In this document: positions 41,322 through 51,207 of the stretch, in pieces | Layout of the letters: the number at the start of each line of letters is the position of its first letter | Numbering within the stretch: the stretch's first letter is position 1 | DNA from: RFSX01 sp964591455 | GTDB lineage: Bacteria > Bacteroidota > Bacteroidia > Chitinophagales > Saprospiraceae | NCBI GenBank assembly: GCA_964591455.1 | Contig: CAZQDZ010000001.1 | Span: 62,001 to 126,000, forward strand | DNA: 64,000 nucleotides | Direction: 5' to 3' | Position numbers and translations under genes: made by a program | Notes under the pieces: model-generated | Databases searched by the model: none | Told to the model about the DNA's origin: nothing | What the model saw: only the letters and a program-made list of their open reading frames with translations

Positions 41322-42806
41322 ATGTTATCACAAGGACTATCCCCCATATTACTCTTAAGTATAGTACTAGGTTACTTTCTGGTCTTAATGGTGATATCGC
41401 ACCTCAGTTCTAAAGGGGCTAGTAATCAGGATTTTTTCAATGCCAATAAACAATCACCCTGGTACTTAGTCGCTATAGGGATGATAGGGGCATCATTGTC
41501 TGGCGTGACTTTCATATCTGTGCCTGGCTGGGTAGCTGATTCTCAGTTCTCATATATGCAATTAGTATTTGGCTACTTGCTGGGATATTTGGTGATAGGA
41601 ACCATACTAATGCCGATGTATTACAAGCTTAATCTCACCAGTATCTATACCTATCTGGAAAAACGATTTGGCTTTTATTCTTACAAAACTGGGGCAGCTT
41701 TTTTTCTCCTTTCTCGTACCGTCCAAGCTTCATTTAGGCTCTACTTAGTAGCCGTAGTATTGTATGAATTTGTATTGTCAGATTTTGGAATATCATTTCC
41801 TTTGACGGTAGCGATTACGATTCTTCTTATTTGGGTTTATACATACAGAGGGGGTATAAAAACCATAGTGCTGACAGATGTGCTTCAAACTTTCTTTATG
41901 CTGGGAGCAGCTATTATCACAATACTGACCATAGCTAATTCCATGAATCTATCATTAGGGAATGTGTTTATGGAAGTAAAGAATAGTGAGTACAGCAAAA
42001 TGCTATTCTTTGAAGGCGGCTGGGCTGATGAACAGAATTTTTTCAAGAGTTTCCTTGCTGGCGCCTCCATCACAATCGTAATGACGGGACTAGATCAGGA
42101 TATGATGCAGAAGAATCTTTCATGTCGAAATATAAAAGAAGCTCAGAAGAATATGTTCTGGTTCAATGTTATCTTGGTTTTTGCTAATGTCATTTTCCTT
42201 TCATTGGGTGTATTGTTATACCAGTATGCAGCCCAGATTGGCATAACACTACCAGAGAAATCAGATTTGCTTTATCCTACTTTGGCACTAAATCATATGT
42301 CTCCTATTATAGGGGTCGTATTTATACTTGGGCTTATTGCGGCAGCTTATTCGAGCGCTGATTCCGCATTGACTTCGCTTACTACCTCGTATTGTGTTGA
42401 CTTTCTAGGCTTTCAAGATAAGACGAAAGAATTTGCGAATAAGAAGAGAACCAGAGTGCTTGTTCATTTAGCATTTTCAGTGATTTTGCTAATTGTTATC
42501 ATCATATTTTATCATATAAATGACGATGCGGTAATAGCACAAATCTTTAGAGTGGCAGTATATACTTATGGCCCACTTCTAGGCTTATATGCAGTAGGGT
42601 TTTTCTCCAAGGTAAAAATACATGATAAATTAGCACCATGGATATGTATCCTATCTCCAATCCTGACTTATATAATCAATGTCAATTCAGAAGCATGGTT
42701 GGGTGGGTATGTATTTGGATTTGAGCTTCTTATACTCAATGGACTTATTACTGCTGTAGGATTACTATTATCTAGTATGCTGAGCAAAGCAGTCAATAAA
42801 AAATAA
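41322..42806 (+). CDS. Sodium/solute symporter (SSS family)
   Basis: This 494-residue protein with about 13 membrane helices belongs to the SLC5-like family. It has the conserved N-terminal WYLVAIGMIGASLSGVTFIS (Na2-site region), the YTYRGGIKTIVLTDVLQ loop and GLIAAAYSSADSALTSLTTS, whose Ser residues help bind sodium in the family. The substrate cannot be assigned; in Bacteroidota, members near murQ are often suspected sugar or amino-sugar importers. It precedes murQ by about 200 nt. Confidence 0.9.
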   Translation: MLSQGLSPILLLSIVLGYFLVLMVISHLSSKGASNQDFFNANKQSPWYLVAIGMIGASLSGVTFISVPGWVADSQFSYMQLVFGYLLGYLVIGTILMPMYYKLNLTSIYTYLEKRFGFYSYKTGAAFFLLSRTVQASFRLYLVAVVLYEFVLSDFGISFPLTVAITILLIWVYTYRGGIKTIVLTDVLQTFFMLGAAIITILTIANSMNLSLGNVFMEVKNSEYSKMLFFEGGWADEQNFFKSFLAGASITIVMTGLDQDMMQKNLSCRNIKEAQKNMFWFNVILVFANVIFLSLGVLLYQYAAQIGITLPEKSDLLYPTLALNHMSPIIGVVFILGLIAAAYSSADSALTSLTTSYCVDFLGFQDKTKEFANKKRTRVLVHLAFSVILLIVIIIFYHINDDAVIAQIFRVAVYTYGPLLGLYAVGFFSKVKIHDKLAPWICILSPILTYIINVNSEAWLGGYVFGFELLILNGLITAVGLLLSSMLSKAVNKK

Positions 42807-42831
42807 TGGCCACTCCATAGGAGCGACCATT
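42805..42831 (+). terminator. Possible terminator after the symporter
   Basis: AATGGCCACTCC pairs with GGAGCGACCATT around an ATA loop (two mismatches). It starts within the stop codon. No clear T-run follows, so termination would be inefficient. Confidence 0.4.
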
Positions 42832-43009
42832 ACGATAATTTATGATAATGAAAAAGCGCTTATCGAGTAATAAAGTAATTTCAGCTCGATTAGAATTCAA
42901 ATCTATGATACTTTAGAATGACAAACATGTAAGGACTTTGTCATTCTCTACATTGAAATGACAAGAGATAGACGAAATGTTAAAGTACGAATATGAAAAT
43001 TCACACTTC

Positions 43010-43810
43010 ATGAAAATTACTGAGCAAGATTCCAAGTATAGACACCTTGAGAATATGTCTATCATGCAAATTCTATCATCAATAAATCAAGAAGATAGAA
43101 CAGTGCCAAAGGCTGTAGAATTGGTTATTCCGCAGATAGAATCATTGGTAAATGCGGTTGTAGAAAAACTGAAGGAAGGCGGTCGCCTATTTTACATAGG
43201 TGCTGGTACAAGTGGCAGATTAGGTATTGTAGATGCCTCAGAATGTCCACCTACATTTGGTGTTTCACATGATTTAGTCATTGGGTTGATGGCAGGTGGA
43301 GATAGCGCTATACGCAAAGCTGTAGAATTCGCTGAGGATGATATGGACCAAGCATTCGTAGACCTCAGGAAGTTTACTATTGGAAAAGAAGATATAGTTA
43401 TAGGTATTGCCGCCTCAGGCCAGACGCCATATGTGATAGGCGGATTGAGAGACTGCCAGAAGAATGAAATTGTTACTGGATGCATCGTTTGTAATCATAA
43501 CTCAGGCGTGGAGCAATATGCAGATTTCCCTATTGTATGTCCAGTAGGTCCAGAATTCCTCACAGGCAGCACACGCATGAAAGCAGGCACCGCTCAGAAA
43601 CTCATTCTCAATATGATTAGTACCGCTACCATGATCCAATTAGGAAAAGTTGTAGATAATAAGATGGTCGACATGCAACTCAGTAATCACAAGTTAGTAA
43701 AGAGGGGAGTGAGAATGATAGTAGAGCAAACAGGAATTGACCAGGAAGAAGCTAAGAAATTATTATTAGAACATGGTTCTGTAAGAAAAGCACTTGAAGA
43801 AATAGGATAA
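43010..43810 (+). CDS. murQ: N-acetylmuramic acid 6-phosphate etherase
   Basis: This enzyme of cell-wall recycling converts MurNAc-6-P to GlcNAc-6-P and lactate. The SIS fold is clear in LFYIGAGTSGRLGIVDASEC, the signature PPTFGV, and GPEFLTGSTRMKAGTAQKL. The start is set at the Met of MKITEQDSKYRHLE, the family's usual N-terminus (266 residues). An upstream in-frame ATG at 42977 would add 11 residues. It follows the SSS transporter, which may supply the substrate. Confidence 0.94.
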   Translation: MKITEQDSKYRHLENMSIMQILSSINQEDRTVPKAVELVIPQIESLVNAVVEKLKEGGRLFYIGAGTSGRLGIVDASECPPTFGVSHDLVIGLMAGGDSAIRKAVEFAEDDMDQAFVDLRKFTIGKEDIVIGIAASGQTPYVIGGLRDCQKNEIVTGCIVCNHNSGVEQYADFPIVCPVGPEFLTGSTRMKAGTAQKLILNMISTATMIQLGKVVDNKMVDMQLSNHKLVKRGVRMIVEQTGIDQEEAKKLLLEHGSVRKALEEIG

Positions 43811-43842
43811 GTTTATTTATCGGTTTCTTTCCAGTATACAAT

Positions 43843-45153
43843 TTATTTATTCCATGGAAAGGCAAACATTGTTCTCTTCTGATTATCCCTAAATTGTTTG
43901 TCCAAGTCTTCTTTCTTATTGAGCAATAGTTTTATGTGACCTATGAACGATAAGTCTATTGGATATGGATAATTCAGCCAAAATTCAAGGTCATACTTGT
44001 ATTTATATTCTCTGATGCCTTTTCCCTCTTTGACTCTGTTTTTTCTCTTAGTTTTTGCAAAATTTTCTTCATCTATTGTGTTGTCATAAACCAAAAGTGT
44101 TTGGACATTATAATGTGTCTCCGTTTCCTGATTATAGGATAACGAAAGTACATTTTTCATATATACAGGATAGTAGAGGCCATTTATTTTTCTGTATTTG
44201 TACACATTCCAATCTCCTTCTTCATGCCAAATGTTTCCATGTTGAATTTGTACGATAGCCTTGTCCTTTTTATTTATAGATACCAATCCAAAAATCAAAT
44301 CGACGACATCTGTATAAATAGTATCTTGACCTTCTATTGTTTTAAAGTACTTAAAGAAAGGTTCTCCAATTTTGATGTTAATTATTGTATCAGATCCTAT
44401 GACTTGTTGGCTGTGAAAAGCTATTGAAGAATTATAAACTTCAAGTTCCATATCCTCAATGAATCTTTCCATATCCTCTGAGTAACGGCGAAAGTTCGAG
44501 AAAGATCTTTTGACAAGTGGATCACGATCATATGTAATTTTTGACTTGAATCCTTTTTTGAGATCTTCTCTCAGCATTCTGTCATCATTGGTTTTACGCA
44601 ATTGATTTATGTATATTTCTCTTTCCATATTCTCTTTGCCAAAACCTTCATTTTTTATGATGATGTCTGCTTCTATGAGTTCGCTATACTCATTATTGGA
44701 TATGGTGTATTCCTGGTAATAAGCTCGCTGTTGATGATTTTGGTTTGGGTAATTGTATTGAATATTTCGAATGGCTTCTATGAATAGGTGTTTTAGGTAT
44801 TCATCCGATACAATGGTTAGCTCATCCATCGTATGAGAGGAAGCTTTCATCACCAGTCTTAAGTCATCTATTAATTCATCGATTGGGGTATATAAAGTTT
44901 CATAAGCTAATGAAGTACACACGATAGTGTCATGATAGGACTTTCGTGGTATCACAAGTGAAAACTGCCCTCCCTCATCAGTTACTGTCCCTATACCTTG
45001 ATTGCTTTTAAGGAACACATGTGCGAACATTATTGGTTCGTTATTTTCATCTACGAGGTTACCTTTGAGATGTAGTTGGCAGAATGAGATATTATATGAA
45101 AAGCAGATTGATAGAAAGACGAGTAGTGGTTTCATGAAAGTTGGATAATTCAT
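43843..45153 (-). CDS. Exported carboxypeptidase-regulatory-like domain protein
   Basis: This 436-residue protein has a signal peptide (KPLLVFLSICFSYNISFC); the start could also be Met at 45135. A CarboxypepD_reg-like domain follows (about residues 27-100, LKGNLVDENNEPIMFAHVFL with VTDEGGQFSL). The remainder is a DUF-type region common in Bacteroidota outer-envelope proteins, mixing beta-rich segments and charged helices. No catalytic motif was recognised. It is convergent with murQ and stands alone. It is probably an outer-membrane-associated protein of unknown role. Confidence 0.7.
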   Translation of the reverse strand: MNYPTFMKPLLVFLSICFSYNISFCQLHLKGNLVDENNEPIMFAHVFLKSNQGIGTVTDEGGQFSLVIPRKSYHDTIVCTSLAYETLYTPIDELIDDLRLVMKASSHTMDELTIVSDEYLKHLFIEAIRNIQYNYPNQNHQQRAYYQEYTISNNEYSELIEADIIIKNEGFGKENMEREIYINQLRKTNDDRMLREDLKKGFKSKITYDRDPLVKRSFSNFRRYSEDMERFIEDMELEVYNSSIAFHSQQVIGSDTIINIKIGEPFFKYFKTIEGQDTIYTDVVDLIFGLVSINKKDKAIVQIQHGNIWHEEGDWNVYKYRKINGLYYPVYMKNVLSLSYNQETETHYNVQTLLVYDNTIDEENFAKTKRKNRVKEGKGIREYKYKYDLEFWLNYPYPIDLSFIGHIKLLLNKKEDLDKQFRDNQKRTMFAFPWNK

Positions 45154-45267
45154 TCCAACATTTAACGAAATAGGCTAATAAAAATTGCGAGATTTAAAGC
45201 CAGTCAAGACTGTTGTCTAAAACTAAAACAGAATTATTTTAAAGGCATTTAATTCTTGGAGAAATAT

Positions 45268-46017
45268 TCAATTTATAACATTATCTCCCAAATCCCTTAG
45301 TCGCTGTCGCTCTTCCCACAACTGCCGTTTGAGTAGGGCCTCTTGTATTCTATGTTGTTCTCTATCCGCCAACGTCATGTCAAATACATCTCTAGGGAAA
45401 TAATGTGTAGCATCTGCGTATAACTCTTGTGCCCATGGGTCTATGTTCTCTTCATCGGTTTCTATCATGCCTTTAAATAGAAAGGAAACAACAATACCTA
45501 CAATGGCACCAAGTAGATGACTCTCCCAAGAAACACCTTCCTTGTTTGGTACTATCCCCCCGAGGTAACCACTATACAAAATAGTAACTACCAGCGCTAG
45601 AACTATCGACTTCATGTTTTTTCTAAAGACGCCATTCCAGAATATAAATGATATCAACCCATACACGACGCCACTGGCACCAATGTGATATACTGACCTC
45701 CCTAGTAGCCAAACGGAAGCTCCAGTAACTAGATAGATAGAGATAAATCCTGGCCAAGCCACTCTTCTATAGAAGTAGTGAATAATAGTCGCGGAGACAA
45801 ATAAGGGTACAGAATTAGAAACGAGATGCTCCCAACTTCCATGGACAAGAGGGGCGGTAATTATACCTTGTAAGCCATCTAACTCTCTAGGGTAGATACC
45901 CCAATGCGTTAGCGTTGTATCAGTTAAGGTAGTTATGATATGGACAGCCCATATAACAGCCACTATTGTAGTGCTGAATAAAAGAGATTGGGCGAAGGGA
46001 TTTTTGATTTTATCCAT
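45268..46017 (-). CDS. Rhomboid-family intramembrane serine protease
   Basis: This 249-residue protein has about six membrane helices. The catalytic dyad is visible: S115 in HIGASGVVYGLI and H167 in WESHLLGAIVG. The amphipathic loop motif HGSWEHLVSNS (59-69) is also present. A hydrophilic C-terminal tail with a charged coiled stretch follows the last helix. It cleaves membrane-protein substrates; none can be named. It lies 22 nt after the stop of the unknown gene at 46040 on the same strand, so they are probably an operon. Confidence 0.9.
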   Translation of the reverse strand: MDKIKNPFAQSLLFSTTIVAVIWAVHIITTLTDTTLTHWGIYPRELDGLQGIITAPLVHGSWEHLVSNSVPLFVSATIIHYFYRRVAWPGFISIYLVTGASVWLLGRSVYHIGASGVVYGLISFIFWNGVFRKNMKSIVLALVVTILYSGYLGGIVPNKEGVSWESHLLGAIVGIVVSFLFKGMIETDEENIDPWAQELYADATHYFPRDVFDMTLADREQHRIQEALLKRQLWEERQRLRDLGDNVIN

Positions 46018-46039
46018 TCAGTATTTACCGAATAAAGAT

Positions 46040-46756
46040 TTAATTGAATCTTCTTTGGATAAGCTGAACAAGTTGCTTAGCTTTCTTTTGCTTGGCTGGT
46101 GCATCCCAATCATACTTACTTGCTACACTCTTCATAAGCACCACTCTTGCTTCACCATAATTGTCAAGACCATTCAGCGCGACCATGAGATTATTGAATT
46201 CATTAGTGTTTCCTCCAAATAACTCGTTGACAGTAAATATGCGTTCATTTATACCCATAGCCTTAGTCAAATCAGATATGGGAGTCTGGCTTAGCTTATC
46301 AGATAGCTCTGTGATAGGTTTCTCCTCAAAGATGGCAATCATATCGGGCGAGAATGTAGAGGACGGTGTCGTAGCCTGATTTCTGGTATCACTAGCAGAA
46401 GATGCTGCTTGAGCTGGCTGAGCTACTTTTGTTTCTTCTGGAACAATCTCTTCTGCTGCGACTTCTTCTATTTCTACCTCTGGTGATTCTACTATTTCAG
46501 TATTTTCCTCCTTTACTTGTTTCGCGGCAGCTTTATGTTCTTTCTTTATTCTTTTCTCTTCCTTTTTTAGTGAAGCTTTATCTCTTGATATTTCATCGTC
46601 TATAAGCTCTTCTTCAGTGCAAAGAGAATTATATAAATCTTTAGCATAAGCCTTCAGTAAATCTCTTTCTGTTTCAGTAGACTCACCTATATCATTGATA
46701 AGTTCGTATAACCGATTTATCTTCTTGAGGGTCTTCGCTGTCTTATCCAAGTTCAT
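46040..46756 (-). CDS. Conserved Bacteroidota protein of unknown function
   Basis: This 238-residue protein has an N-terminal charged helical region (about 1-60), a long Lys/Glu coiled-coil-like segment (about 60-85), a low-complexity Glu/Val/Pro/Ala linker (about 85-130) and a conserved C-terminal domain (about 140-238). The last contains MGINERIFTVNELFGGNTNE, FNNLMVALNGLDNY and YDWDAP. No signal peptide. Similar C-terminal domains occur in uncharacterised Bacteroidota proteins. It precedes the rhomboid gene and probably shares its transcript. Confidence 0.6.
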   Translation of the reverse strand: MNLDKTAKTLKKINRLYELINDIGESTETERDLLKAYAKDLYNSLCTEEELIDDEISRDKASLKKEEKRIKKEHKAAAKQVKEENTEIVESPEVEIEEVAAEEIVPEETKVAQPAQAASSASDTRNQATTPSSTFSPDMIAIFEEKPITELSDKLSQTPISDLTKAMGINERIFTVNELFGGNTNEFNNLMVALNGLDNYGEARVVLMKSVASKYDWDAPAKQKKAKQLVQLIQRRFN

Positions 46757-46874
46757 TATTATTCTTTTCTAGTTCTTTGCAATTATAATTCCTAATTTGC
46801 TCGCCAGTCACTATATATAAATTTGTGACATACATTATAAACTACATTTTGACAATTTTTAGTTTCTTTTAAGC

Positions 46875-47462
46875 ATGTTTTTAGAACCTAATTTTAAAGG
46901 TCAACGCAGCGGGTGGATAGAGGTTATCTGTGGCTCTATGTTTTCTGGTAAAACAGAGGAACTAATAAGAAGACTCAATAGAGCTAAAATTGCGCATCAG
47001 CGAATCCAAATCTTTAAGCCTAAAAGGGATAATCGTTATGATGAGACGGCGGTAGTATCACATAATGAGAATGCAATTGCTAGTTTGCCCGTAGAGAAAA
47101 GTATAGATATCTTCCAGCATATAGATGATGTCAACGTGGTAGGTGTGGATGAAGCACAGTTTTTTGATGCGGACTTGGTCCTAGTTTGCCAGAAATTGGC
47201 TATCAAAGGTATTAGAGTAATAGTAGCTGGTCTAGACATGGACTTTAGGGGCCAACCTTTTGGACCTATACCTAATTTGCTTGCAGTGGCTGAGTATATT
47301 ACTAAGGTGCATGCTATTTGTCCTCATTGTGGCAGCTTAGCGACGCATTCCTTTAGATTGACCTCAGAAAAAGAAACAGTAGTGCTTGGCGAAAAGGACA
47401 AGTATGAGCCACGCTGTAGGATATGTTATGAAATGGGAAACATACTTGACTTCAGATCTTAA
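46875..47462 (+). CDS. tdk: Thymidine kinase
   Basis: This 195-residue type II thymidine kinase of pyrimidine salvage has the P-loop VICGSMFSGKTEELIRRL (about residues 18-35), the Walker-B-like VGVDEAQFFD, the lasso loop with DFRGQPFGP, and a zinc site in CPHCGSLA and CRICYE. Length and order of motifs are normal. It is divergent from the unknown gene at 46040. Confidence 0.96.
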   Translation: MFLEPNFKGQRSGWIEVICGSMFSGKTEELIRRLNRAKIAHQRIQIFKPKRDNRYDETAVVSHNENAIASLPVEKSIDIFQHIDDVNVVGVDEAQFFDADLVLVCQKLAIKGIRVIVAGLDMDFRGQPFGPIPNLLAVAEYITKVHAICPHCGSLATHSFRLTSEKETVVLGEKDKYEPRCRICYEMGNILDFRS

Positions 47463-47528
47463 TGGAGTTACCAACATATGGTCAAATTTACCTAGACCAA
47501 TTCCGCCTTATAAAACTATAAGAATCCC

Positions 47529-47536
47529 TACATTTG
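47529..47536 (+). promoter_or_regulatory. -7 box of purH
   Basis: TACATTTG followed by CCGCC lies 34 bp before the purH ATG. It fits TAnnTTTG exactly. Confidence 0.5.
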
Positions 47537-47570
47537 CCGCCATTTGAAGTGTATAACGAAATTGCATAAT

Positions 47571-49103
47571 ATGTCGGCCAAAAAAATTAAATCTGCACTT
47601 ATCTCTGTCTTTGATAAAGGGGGCTTAGATAACATCATAAATATGCTCAAAGAACAAGATGTAAAAGTTTATTCTACGGGAGGTACTTACAAACATCTTG
47701 AAGCACATGGTCTTAATGTAATTAAGGTAGAAGATATTACTTCTTATCCATCTATTCTGGATGGAAGAGTAAAAACGCTTCACCCAAAGGTATTTGGGGG
47801 TATCCTAGCAAGGAGAGAGGAATCACACCTTGCGCAGTTAGACAAATACGATATTCCAGAGATAGATCTTGTAGTTGTCGATTTATATCCCTTCGAGAAA
47901 ACAGTTGCAAGCACAGATGATGCTGAACAGATTATCGAGAAGATAGATATAGGTGGAATAGCCCTCATTAGAGCAGCCGCTAAGAATTATGAGGACGTTG
48001 TTATCATTCCTTCGCAGAAACAATATTCTGACTTAGAGAAAATATTATCAGAGCAATCTGGAAGCACGACTATTGCTGATAGAAAGCATCTAGCTGCAGA
48101 GGCTTTTGCAGTTTCTTCTCACTACGATACTGCAATCTTTTCTTACTTCAATAAAGATAATCAAGATGCTATCTCTGGATTTAGACATAGTGAAAAGGAA
48201 GGAGCAAGACTAAGATATGGTGAAAATCCACATCAGTCCGCCATCTATTTTGGAGATATGGAGGAAGTTTTTGATAAGCTTTCGGGCAAAGAATTATCCT
48301 TCAATAATCTAGTGGATGTTGATTCAGCCATCCAACTAATGTCAGAATTTGAATCAGATGATCCAACATTTGCCGTGCTCAAGCATACCAATGCCTGTGG
48401 TGTAGCCACTCGAGATAACATTTTTGATGCTTGGACTGCGGCCTTAGCTGGAGATCCAGTATCTGCTTTTGGCGGCATCCTCATCGCTAATTCTAAAATA
48501 GAATTAAAGACAGCAAAGGAAATAAACAAGCTATTCTATGAAGTGCTGATAGCGCCAGATTTCGATGAGGAGGCTATTGCTTTATTAACTGAAAAGAAAA
48601 AGAGAATCCTTCTTAAGATCAAGCAATTTTATCGCCAAAATAAGTCATTCAAGACGATTCTCAATGGAGTGATACAGCAGGATATGGATCTCAATGCAGA
48701 AGCATCTGAGGATTTGAAAGTTGTAACGGAAGAAGCACCTTCTGTAGGTCAGATTGATGATTTGCTATTTGCCAATAAGCTGGTAAAACACCTCAAGTCC
48801 AATACCATCGTGCTTGCAAGGAATAGACAGCTATTAGGAATGGGATGTGGACAAACTTCCCGTGTAGATGCCTGCGAGCAGGCGATAGCCAAAGCTAAGA
48901 AATTCGGATTTGATATTAATGGTGCTGCGATGGCTTCTGATGCATTCTTCCCGTTTCCAGACTGTGTAGAGATTGGACATAAGGCGGGGGTGCAAGCTGT
49001 CATACAACCTGGTGGTTCTATTAAGGACCAATTGAGTATAGATTACTGTAACAAACATAATCTACCAATGGTGTTTACTGGGATTCGTCATTTCAAGCAT
49101 TAA
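47571..49103 (+). CDS. purH: Bifunctional AICAR formyltransferase / IMP cyclohydrolase
   Basis: This 510-residue enzyme catalyses the last two steps of IMP synthesis. The N-terminal MGS-like cyclohydrolase domain reads ALISVFDKGGLDNIINML and then VYSTGGTYKHLE. The transformylase domain contains LRYGENPHQSA, the active-site KHTNACGVA and SDAFFPFPDCVE. An in-frame TTG at 47544 would extend it, but the ATG at 47571, with a promoter box at 47529, matches the family start. Confidence 0.97.
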   Translation: MSAKKIKSALISVFDKGGLDNIINMLKEQDVKVYSTGGTYKHLEAHGLNVIKVEDITSYPSILDGRVKTLHPKVFGGILARREESHLAQLDKYDIPEIDLVVVDLYPFEKTVASTDDAEQIIEKIDIGGIALIRAAAKNYEDVVIIPSQKQYSDLEKILSEQSGSTTIADRKHLAAEAFAVSSHYDTAIFSYFNKDNQDAISGFRHSEKEGARLRYGENPHQSAIYFGDMEEVFDKLSGKELSFNNLVDVDSAIQLMSEFESDDPTFAVLKHTNACGVATRDNIFDAWTAALAGDPVSAFGGILIANSKIELKTAKEINKLFYEVLIAPDFDEEAIALLTEKKKRILLKIKQFYRQNKSFKTILNGVIQQDMDLNAEASEDLKVVTEEAPSVGQIDDLLFANKLVKHLKSNTIVLARNRQLLGMGCGQTSRVDACEQAIAKAKKFGFDINGAAMASDAFFPFPDCVEIGHKAGVQAVIQPGGSIKDQLSIDYCNKHNLPMVFTGIRHFKH

Positions 49104-49125
49104 GTAGACACTTGTCTTCACTTCA

Positions 49126-49860
49126 ATGATTCATAAGCCAATGTATCTAATTATAGACATAGGGAATACTTTTATCAAGTTGGCCATTTATGACGGAGGC
49201 GAAATCATTCATAGAGCAATTAAGAAAAAGGTGCTCGTAAAGGATATAAAGGCGCTGTACAATAAATACCGTTTTAGTGCTGCTATAGCATCTTCTGTTA
49301 GAATTAAGAACGCCTACTTCATAGATTATTTGAAAAGAGAGCATAAATTGATGGTGCTGACTCATAAAACCAAAGTGCCCATCTCTAACCTGTATAAGTC
49401 ACCTAAGACATTAGGATTGGATAGATTAGCTGCTATAGTAGGTGCAGCCAACATGAGACCTAAAATGAACTGTCTAGTAATAGATATAGGGACATGTATG
49501 ACCTATGATTTCATAGACGACAAAAGAAACTACTATGGAGGCAACATTGCTCCTGGTATAGAGTTAAGGTTACTATCCATGCACCATTTTACGTCAGCAT
49601 TACCTCTATTAAAGAGAAAATGGAACGAAAATATGCTGGGAGATACCACAAAGTCAGCCATGCAGAATGGTGCTATATGGGGTATGAAACTTGAAATAGA
49701 AGCTTTTATTAAAACTTTAACGAGTAAAAAAGGGCAATTGGACGTTTTATTAACTGGCGGAGACGCTTCCTATTTTGGAGAACTAATAGATTCTGAGATA
49801 TTTGTGGCTCCTAATCTCCTACTTAAAGGTTTGCATGATATCCTCGAATACAATTTATAG
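49126..49860 (+). CDS. coaX: Type III pantothenate kinase
   Basis: This 244-residue ASKHA-fold enzyme performs the first step of coenzyme A synthesis. Its signatures are the phosphate loop LIIDIGNTFIKLAIYD, the LGLDRLAAIVGA segment and LVIDIGTCMTYDF with the catalytic Asp, followed by GGNIAPGI. Met at 49141 is an alternative start. Its 3' end overlaps the next gene by 26 nt in another frame, an unusually deep overlap that is conserved in style across Bacteroidota coaX loci. Confidence 0.95.
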   Translation: MIHKPMYLIIDIGNTFIKLAIYDGGEIIHRAIKKKVLVKDIKALYNKYRFSAAIASSVRIKNAYFIDYLKREHKLMVLTHKTKVPISNLYKSPKTLGLDRLAAIVGAANMRPKMNCLVIDIGTCMTYDFIDDKRNYYGGNIAPGIELRLLSMHHFTSALPLLKRKWNENMLGDTTKSAMQNGAIWGMKLEIEAFIKTLTSKKGQLDVLLTGGDASYFGELIDSEIFVAPNLLLKGLHDILEYNL

Positions 49861-51193
49861 ATACACGGTCTTATTTATAGTGCTTCTTCCAGCTCTCCTC
49901 ACGGCGCAGTCAAGGGACAATTCTCCCTATTCTAGATTTGGCCTAGGAGACATTCAGGATGATAATTTTATCCACTCTCGAATGATGGGAGGACTAGGCG
50001 CAGCTACATATAACCCTTACGAGATTAATATTGTTAATCCCGCTTCAATTAATTATCTGACCGCAGCGGCATTTGATGTTGGATTTACAGCGGATTATAA
50101 TTCACTTACAGATGCGAGTGGGCAGACAGCTAGTTTTTGGGCTGGAAACTTATCCTATATCTCTCTAGCATTTCCTCTCAAGAATACCTTAAATGATATT
50201 CTGGATAGAAAGAAGAGACCGATTTACATTGGAATGGCTTTTACACTAAAGCCATTTAGTACTGTTGATTTTAATATTGAAAATGTAGACTTTATTGATG
50301 GGGTAGGGAGAGTAGCTAGAAGTTTGGAAGGAAGTGGGGGGACGTTTGATTTCACTTGGAGCAATTCACTGAGATATAAGAATCTTTCATTTGGTGTAAA
50401 TACAGGCGTGCTGCTAGGTAGGACTTTAGAGCAGAGGTTGGTTGATTTTCCAGATTTTGGTATGACAGGAAGTACACTGGTAGAGGAGACGGCCAATCAT
50501 AGAGGATTTGTGTGGAGAGCAGGATTATTATATACATTATATCTCAGTAAAAGAGAAGTACGTGAGGATAACACCATTGTCCCAGAGAGAAGATTGGTTT
50601 TCGGTGTGCATGGTAACTCACAGACTAATCTATCCACGGATTTGAGTGAGTTTAGAGGTGGGGCCATATTGCTTCAGAATGGTGATTTCGCGAGAGATAC
50701 TTTGTCCTTCAGTTCTCAAGAAGGGTTAAGTGGAAGATTGCCATCAGAATTCGGTGCAGGCATTACTTATTACCGAAGTGATAAGTTTGGTGCAGGAATC
50801 AATTACTCAGTTACTAATTGGTCTGGATTTAGCAGTCCTGCTGTTAATGAAGACTTAAATGATGCTAGAGAGTTATCTATTGGCACATTTTATCGTCCTA
50901 ATCGTACCTCGGTGAACAGTTACTTTGCAAGAGTGAAATACAGACTAGGAGCATATTATAAGCAAGTACCGACAGCAACGAGTGTAAATCCTAACGGAAG
51001 CGTAGATGATATTGGATTGTCACTTGGATTTAGCTTGCCATTTTTCTACCAGAGAAAAATATCACATGCTCACCTTGGTGTAGGAGTTGGTGTTAGAGGT
51101 ATGAACACGGCTATAGAAGAAAGATATTTTAGAGTTTCATTCAGCTTCACATACAGTGATGATGAATGGTTCTTAAAAAGAAAGTATAATTAA
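49835..51193 (+). CDS. Outer-membrane beta-barrel protein (YSRFGLGD family)
   Basis: The ATG at 49835 starts a signal peptide (MISSNTIYRYTVLFIVLLPA, then LLTAQ), giving 452 residues; it overlaps coaX by 26 nt. The mature N-terminus DNSPYSRFGLGDIQDD and the MGGLGAATYNPYEINIVNPA stretch are typical of FadL/PorV-like barrels that follow coaX in many Bacteroidota. The rest is a series of amphipathic beta-strands ending in aromatic residues. It may transport hydrophobic compounds or help assemble the outer membrane; the exact role is not established. The TPR gene follows after 14 nt. Confidence 0.75.
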   Translation: MISSNTIYRYTVLFIVLLPALLTAQSRDNSPYSRFGLGDIQDDNFIHSRMMGGLGAATYNPYEINIVNPASINYLTAAAFDVGFTADYNSLTDASGQTASFWAGNLSYISLAFPLKNTLNDILDRKKRPIYIGMAFTLKPFSTVDFNIENVDFIDGVGRVARSLEGSGGTFDFTWSNSLRYKNLSFGVNTGVLLGRTLEQRLVDFPDFGMTGSTLVEETANHRGFVWRAGLLYTLYLSKREVREDNTIVPERRLVFGVHGNSQTNLSTDLSEFRGGAILLQNGDFARDTLSFSSQEGLSGRLPSEFGAGITYYRSDKFGAGINYSVTNWSGFSSPAVNEDLNDARELSIGTFYRPNRTSVNSYFARVKYRLGAYYKQVPTATSVNPNGSVDDIGLSLGFSLPFFYQRKISHAHLGVGVGVRGMNTAIEERYFRVSFSFTYSDDEWFLKRKYN

Positions 51194-51207
51194 AACGTAA
51201 AAACAGA